Source of the DNA: Lachnospiraceae bacterium
GTDB taxonomy: Bacteria > Bacillota > Clostridia > Lachnospirales > Lachnospiraceae
Assembly: GCA_003542935.1 (NCBI GenBank)
Contig: DPJQ01000281.1
Span: forward strand, 2,425-11,567
Length of the DNA stretch: 9,143 nucleotides
Direction: 5' to 3'
Part shown: positions 5,334-9,143 of the stretch, piece after piece
Layout of the letters: each line of letters begins with the position of its first letter
Position numbering within the stretch: position 1 is the stretch's first letter
Position numbers and translations under genes: made by a program
Notes under the pieces: generated by a model
The model's database searches: none
Seen by the model: only the letters and a program-made list of their open reading frames with translations
Told to the model about the DNA's origin: nothing

Positions 5334-6857
5334 ATGGCGCTGCCAATTAACGTTTCAGATTTGATCAATCGGCGAGTGATCGAAAGCGCACGCATTGAAT
5401 ATAAAGGGGATTGGAATCCCGAACCGATTTTGCACTCGATCTGCGCCTTTGCAAATGATATTGATAACTGGGGAGGCGGTTATATCATCATCGGCGTTGA
5501 TGAGGAAAATGGGATGCCGAAGCTCCCCGTCAAGGGGCTGAGTAAAAGTTCCATTGACCGAATCAATAAGGAATTGCTGCAAAAGTGCAATCTGATTGAA
5601 CCACGCTATATTCCCATTGTAGAGCAGGGTGCCTATGAAGGGAAAGAGATTATCGTTTTATGGATACCGGGCGGGGCCAACCGCCCTTACAAGTGTCCCT
5701 CTGCTTTTCCGACGGAAAAAGCGGTAAAATCGGAGAAGGTATATTATATTCGTAAAATGTCCAACAGCATCCGGGCAAATCAGCTGGAAGAAAAAGAGCT
5801 GTTTATGCTGGCGAATAACCAGCCTTATGATGATCGCCCCAACCCGGCAGCCAAAACAGAGGATTTGAAATCCAGCCTGATCTCCGAATTCCTCTACACC
5901 GTAAACAGCGATTTGTATGAACGTTCTCTCACCCAGCCTGTTGCGGAAACAGCGTCTTCTATGCACCTGGTCGGCGGCCCTTCTGAATGGAAGCGGCCGC
6001 TGAATGTTGGGCTGATGTTTTTCAATGAGCGTCCGGATGAATTCTTTCCGTATGCCCGGATTGAGGTAGTGGATAAGCCCGACCCTGCGGGTGTGGGGAT
6101 GACGGAAAAGATTTTTACAGGGCCTCTTGACCGCCAGCTGCGGGATGCGCTGAGTTATATTAAGAACTATATCATAAAAGAAAAGATAATCAAGTTCCCG
6201 GATCAGGCAGAGGCAGTACGCGTTTTCAATCTGCCGTATGCGGCAGTGGAGGAAAGTTTGTCCAACGCTGTCTACCACAAGTCATATCAAATCGGTGAAC
6301 CGATCACGGTTACTGTTACGCCGGAACGGATGGAAATTACCAGCCTGCCGGGGCCAGACCGCACCATTACCAATGCTGACCTGCAAAACCGTCGTTTGAT
6401 TTCCAGACGGTATCGAAACCGGAGAATCGGAGATTTTCTCAAGGAATTGAAATTGGTGGAAGGCCGCAACACGGGAATCCCTACAATCCTTCGCGCTATG
6501 GAAATGAATGGCTCGGATATGCCGTCGTTTGAAACCGATGAAGATAGAACCTATTTCACAGTGATCCTGCCGGTTCATAAGAGATTTCTTTTGCCGGAGA
6601 CCGATGCCGTACCCAGGAAAAGGCAGCGCCGCAGTCTGGCGGAGGTAAAAGAGCTTGTGGTAGCAGCTTTGAAAAAAAACGGAAATCTTTCTACCTCTGG
6701 GTTGGCCGCAGAGCTTGGCTATACGAAAGTAACTTCCACTTTGGCAAAAGCATTAAAAGAACTGATGGCAGAGGGCGCCGTTCAATACTCGGAACCGGAA
6801 AAAGTTCGTTCCAGAAATCAAAAAATTTGTCTCATAAAAGGAATACACAATGAATGA
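5334..6857 (+). CDS. AlbA_2 (Schlafen-type) ATP-binding, putative DNA-binding protein
   Basis: This 507-residue protein has the order of the 'putative DNA-binding / ATP-binding' family common in Clostridia. The AlbA_2 domain spans about residues 15-150, with ESARIEYKGDW near the start and GGGYIIIGVDEENG at 47-60. A GHKL-type HATPase_c_4 domain spans about 290-415: the N-box is EESLSNAVYHKSY at 306-318, the ITSLPGPD strand at 335-342 (the usual SPGG is SLPGP here) and GRNTGIP near 377-383 form the nucleotide pocket. A winged helix follows at about 435-500. ATG 5334 is preceded by AGGAGG at 5323-5328. Such proteins are presumed ATP-dependent regulators, often near mobile or defence genes; target unknown. 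The downstream GTPase starts 22 bp after its stop, suggesting an operon. The 13-bp array lies just upstream. Confidence 0.85.
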   Translation: MALPINVSDLINRRVIESARIEYKGDWNPEPILHSICAFANDIDNWGGGYIIIGVDEENGMPKLPVKGLSKSSIDRINKELLQKCNLIEPRYIPIVEQGAYEGKEIIVLWIPGGANRPYKCPSAFPTEKAVKSEKVYYIRKMSNSIRANQLEEKELFMLANNQPYDDRPNPAAKTEDLKSSLISEFLYTVNSDLYERSLTQPVAETASSMHLVGGPSEWKRPLNVGLMFFNERPDEFFPYARIEVVDKPDPAGVGMTEKIFTGPLDRQLRDALSYIKNYIIKEKIIKFPDQAEAVRVFNLPYAAVEESLSNAVYHKSYQIGEPITVTVTPERMEITSLPGPDRTITNADLQNRRLISRRYRNRRIGDFLKELKLVEGRNTGIPTILRAMEMNGSDMPSFETDEDRTYFTVILPVHKRFLLPETDAVPRKRQRRSLAEVKELVVAALKKNGNLSTSGLAAELGYTKVTSTLAKALKELMAEGAVQYSEPEKVRSRNQKICLIKGIHNE

Positions 6858-6879
6858 TGAAGTGAGAGGAGGCGTTTGC

Positions 6880-9143
6880 ATGGGCGGACAGGACCCAAAA
6901 ACAGAAAAAAAGAGTATATGTATCGGCCTCCTGGCCCACGTGGACGCCGGAAAGACCACCCTGTCTGAGGGGATGCTGTATCTGTCCGGCGTGCTGCGCA
7001 CCCTGGGGCGGGTAGACCACCGGGACGCGTTTCTGGATACGGACGCCATGGAGCGGGAGCGGGGGATTACGATTTTCTCCAAACAGGCCAGGCTGTCCTA
7101 TAAAAATGTGGACATGACCCTGTTAGATACGCCGGGCCATGTGGATTTTTCCGCGGAGATGGAGCGGACGCTGCAGGTGCTGGATTATGCCATACTGGTG
7201 ATAGGCGGCAGCGACGGGGTGCAGGGCCACACGGAGACGGTGTGGCGGCTGCTTAAGAGGTACCGGATACCGGTATTTCTGTTTATCAATAAGATGGATC
7301 TGCAGGGCAATGACAGGCAGACGCTCCTTGCGCAGCTTTCGGACAGGCTTTCGGATAACTGCGTGGATTTTGGCGGGGAGAGGGATCAGGACTTTTACGA
7401 GACGGCGGCCATGTGCGACGAGGCGGCCATGGAGGCCTGCCTGGAGAATGGCAGCTTGACGGACGGGCAATTGGCGGTCCTCATTGCGGCTAGGGAGCTG
7501 TTCCCCTGCTACTTCGGGTCAGCGTTAAAGCTTACGGGAGTAGAAGCTTTTCTGGACGGCCTGGCGGCTTACACCCTGCATCGCCGGTGGCCGGAAGCCT
7601 TTGGCGCCAGGGTGTACAAGATCGCCCGGGACGGGCAGGGCAGCCGCCTGACTTATATGAGAATCACCGGGGGGAGCCTGCGGGTGAAGATGCCGTTATC
7701 CAACCGTGGGTCGAAGGGGAAAAACGGCCATGCCCTGGCGGAGGGGGAGCTCTGGGAAGAAAAAATTGACCAGATCCGGCTCTATTCCGGGGAAAAATAC
7801 CAGACGGTGGAGGAAGTTCCGGCGGGCACGGTCTGTGCGGTTACGGGCTTGTCCCGCACTTTTCCCGGGGAGGGGCTGGGTGCGGAGGTGGAGACGGCCC
7901 TCCCGGTGCTGGAGCCTGTTCTTACTTATAAAATACTGCTGCCGGAGGATTGCGACATCCATAAGATGCTGGCCGATCTGCGGCAGCTGGAGGAGGAAGA
8001 CCCGCAGCTTCACATCGTATGGCAGGAACGGCTCCAGGAGATCCATGTGCAGCTCATGGGAGCGGTGCAGCTGGAAATCCTGCAGCGGGTGATCTTGGAT
8101 CGTTTCGGTATTAAAGTCGGCTTCGGAACCGGAAATATCGTTTATAAAGAGACGATTGAGGCTCCTGTGGAGGGGGTGGGGCATTTCGAACCCCTTCGTC
8201 ATTATGCAGAGGTACACCTCCTGCTTGAGCCGGGAGAGCGGGGCAGCGGCCTTACGTTTGCCGCGGATTGCAGCGAGGACGTGCTGGATCTGAACTGGCA
8301 GAGGCTGATCCTGACCCACCTGGAGGAGAGCGAGCATCCGGGCGTACTCACGGGCGCCCCCGTCACGGATATGCGGATCACGGTGCTGACGGGAAGGGCC
8401 CATATCAAACACACCGAGGGAGGCGATTTCCGCCAGGCCACTTACCGGGCCGTGCGTCAGGGACTGATGCAGGCGAAAAGTGTTCTTCTGGAACCCTGGT
8501 ATGATTTTCGTCTGGATCTGCCCCGGGAGCAGGTGGGACGGGCCATGGCGGATGTGCAGCGCATGGGCGGCACGGTCTGTCCGCCGGATATTGCCGGGGA
8601 GACAGCTGTGCTTGCGGGTTCTGCGCCGGTGGCCGGGATGAGCGGGTATATGGAGGAGGTAAGTGCCTATACCCGGGGCAGGGGGCGGCTTTTCTGCACC
8701 ATGAAGGGGTACGAGCCCTGCCACAATGCCGATGAGGTGATCGCAGCCACAGGCTATGATCCCGAGGCGGATACGGAGAATCCGCCGGATTCCGTATTCT
8801 GCTCCCACGGCGCGGGCACCATCGTCAAGTGGGATCGGGTACGGGAATACATGCATGTGGACAGCGGCTGGAAACCCGAGGGGGAAAAGAAAGAAGAAGA
8901 ACGGATCCCGGAAGTCCGTGGGGCGGCCCGTCCGGCGGGAGGCTCCTCCTACTACGGCTCCTGGAAGGAAGACCGGGAGCTGGAGGAGATCTTCCGGCGG
9001 ACTTTCGGTGAGCAGAAAAAACGGGCCATTTCTTCTTATAGCGAGGTCAGCTACGGACGGACGAAGCCGGCGGCGGAACCGTCCTATACTTACCGCCCGC
9101 CAAAGGAGCCCATAAAGGAATATCTGCTGGTGGACGGTTACAA
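6880..9143 (+). CDS. Tet(M)/EF-G-like translation factor GTPase with C-terminal NYN extension (3' partial)
   Basis: The frame runs 754 codons to the window edge without a stop. The GTPase domain carries AHVDAGKT (19-26), RGITI (61-65), DTPGH (83-87, with the catalytic His87) and NKMD (137-140). EF-G-like domains II to V follow, roughly 240-320, 345-425, 426-525 and 526-615; HTEGGDFR (511-518) and LLEPWYDF match the Tet(M) domain IV-V layout. Ribosomal protection proteins end near 640 residues, but this one continues with SVFCSHGAG (about 639-647), a charged linker (665-745) and EYLLVDGY at 747-754. The latter looks like the first strand and catalytic Asp of a YacP/Rae1-type NYN ribonuclease domain. 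It likely acts on the ribosomal A site. ATG 6880 has AGAGGAGG 7 bases upstream; in-frame ATG 6850 overlaps the previous stop and lacks such a site. Drug resistance is not implied. Confidence 0.9.
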   Translation, partial: MGGQDPKTEKKSICIGLLAHVDAGKTTLSEGMLYLSGVLRTLGRVDHRDAFLDTDAMERERGITIFSKQARLSYKNVDMTLLDTPGHVDFSAEMERTLQVLDYAILVIGGSDGVQGHTETVWRLLKRYRIPVFLFINKMDLQGNDRQTLLAQLSDRLSDNCVDFGGERDQDFYETAAMCDEAAMEACLENGSLTDGQLAVLIAARELFPCYFGSALKLTGVEAFLDGLAAYTLHRRWPEAFGARVYKIARDGQGSRLTYMRITGGSLRVKMPLSNRGSKGKNGHALAEGELWEEKIDQIRLYSGEKYQTVEEVPAGTVCAVTGLSRTFPGEGLGAEVETALPVLEPVLTYKILLPEDCDIHKMLADLRQLEEEDPQLHIVWQERLQEIHVQLMGAVQLEILQRVILDRFGIKVGFGTGNIVYKETIEAPVEGVGHFEPLRHYAEVHLLLEPGERGSGLTFAADCSEDVLDLNWQRLILTHLEESEHPGVLTGAPVTDMRITVLTGRAHIKHTEGGDFRQATYRAVRQGLMQAKSVLLEPWYDFRLDLPREQVGRAMADVQRMGGTVCPPDIAGETAVLAGSAPVAGMSGYMEEVSAYTRGRGRLFCTMKGYEPCHNADEVIAATGYDPEADTENPPDSVFCSHGAGTIVKWDRVREYMHVDSGWKPEGEKKEEERIPEVRGAARPAGGSSYYGSWKEDRELEEIFRRTFGEQKKRAISSYSEVSYGRTKPAAEPSYTYRPPKEPIKEYLLVDGY

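Noticed and set aside
5658..6278. Minus-strand open frame of 206 codons inside the AlbA_2 gene
   Set aside because: It is antisense to a well-supported coding region and has no recognisable motif or ribosome binding site.
7696..8856. Long minus-strand open frame (386 codons) inside the GTPase gene
   Set aside because: It lies wholly antisense to a gene with unmistakable GTPase and EF-G motifs. The G+C-rich third positions of that gene remove stops on the other strand, and the translation shows no domain.
6880..9143. Tetracycline resistance gene
   Set aside because: The framework is Tet(M)-like, but the domain IV loop differs and there is a long C-terminal extension, so drug resistance should not be assumed.

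Overview
The window looks like a chromosomal accessory stretch from a Gram-positive anaerobe of the class Clostridia, most likely a Lachnospiraceae relative. The grounds are strong AGGAGG-type ribosome binding sites, sigma-A promoters, a BlaI/BlaR1 pair, an XRE regulator with a repeat-rich C-terminus, an AlbA_2 'putative DNA-binding' ATPase and a long Tet(M)-like GTPase, a combination typical of that family. The genus is not determined. Composition is patchy: the blaI-blaR1 genes and the GTPase gene are G+C-rich, while the Uma2 gene and about 4,250-4,920 are A+T-rich, as expected of a region assembled by transfer and loss.

Left part (1-4,110). A short non-coding leader with inverted repeats precedes a plus-strand Uma2-type nuclease-fold gene (123-623). 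Convergent to it are three minus-strand genes: an XRE-family regulator (3977-2910), then blaI (2819-2436), then blaR1 (2433-649). BlaR1 is an intact metalloprotease-sensor protein with a complete class D beta-lactamase-like sensor. A promoter and a perfect TACTAC-N4-GTAGTA operator lie directly before blaI, so the pair reads as an autoregulated beta-lactam-sensing switch. No beta-lactamase gene is present in the window. The XRE gene has its own promoter, with a perfect 14-bp palindrome between the -10 box and the ribosome binding site.

Middle part (4,074-5,333). This is a gene graveyard. It holds inverted repeats, an A+T-rich stretch without a gene, a C-terminal remnant of an AlbA_2/HATPase protein lacking its N-terminal half, a decayed and apparently frameshifted tail of a PD-(D/E)XK (DUF1703-type) protein, and a 13-bp tandem repeat (four copies) just before the next gene.

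Right part (5,334-9,143). A full-length AlbA_2 + HATPase_c_4 + winged-helix protein (507 aa) is followed after 22 bp by a large GTPase gene that runs off the window. The GTPase has the complete EF-G/Tet(M) architecture, then a charged linker, and then LLVDGY, which looks like the first strand of a YacP/Rae1-type NYN ribonuclease domain. A ribosomal A-site GTPase fused to an A-site ribonuclease-like domain, next to an ATP-binding DNA-binding-type regulator and a tandem-repeat leader, is the most interesting feature here. The nuclease part must be confirmed from sequence beyond the window.
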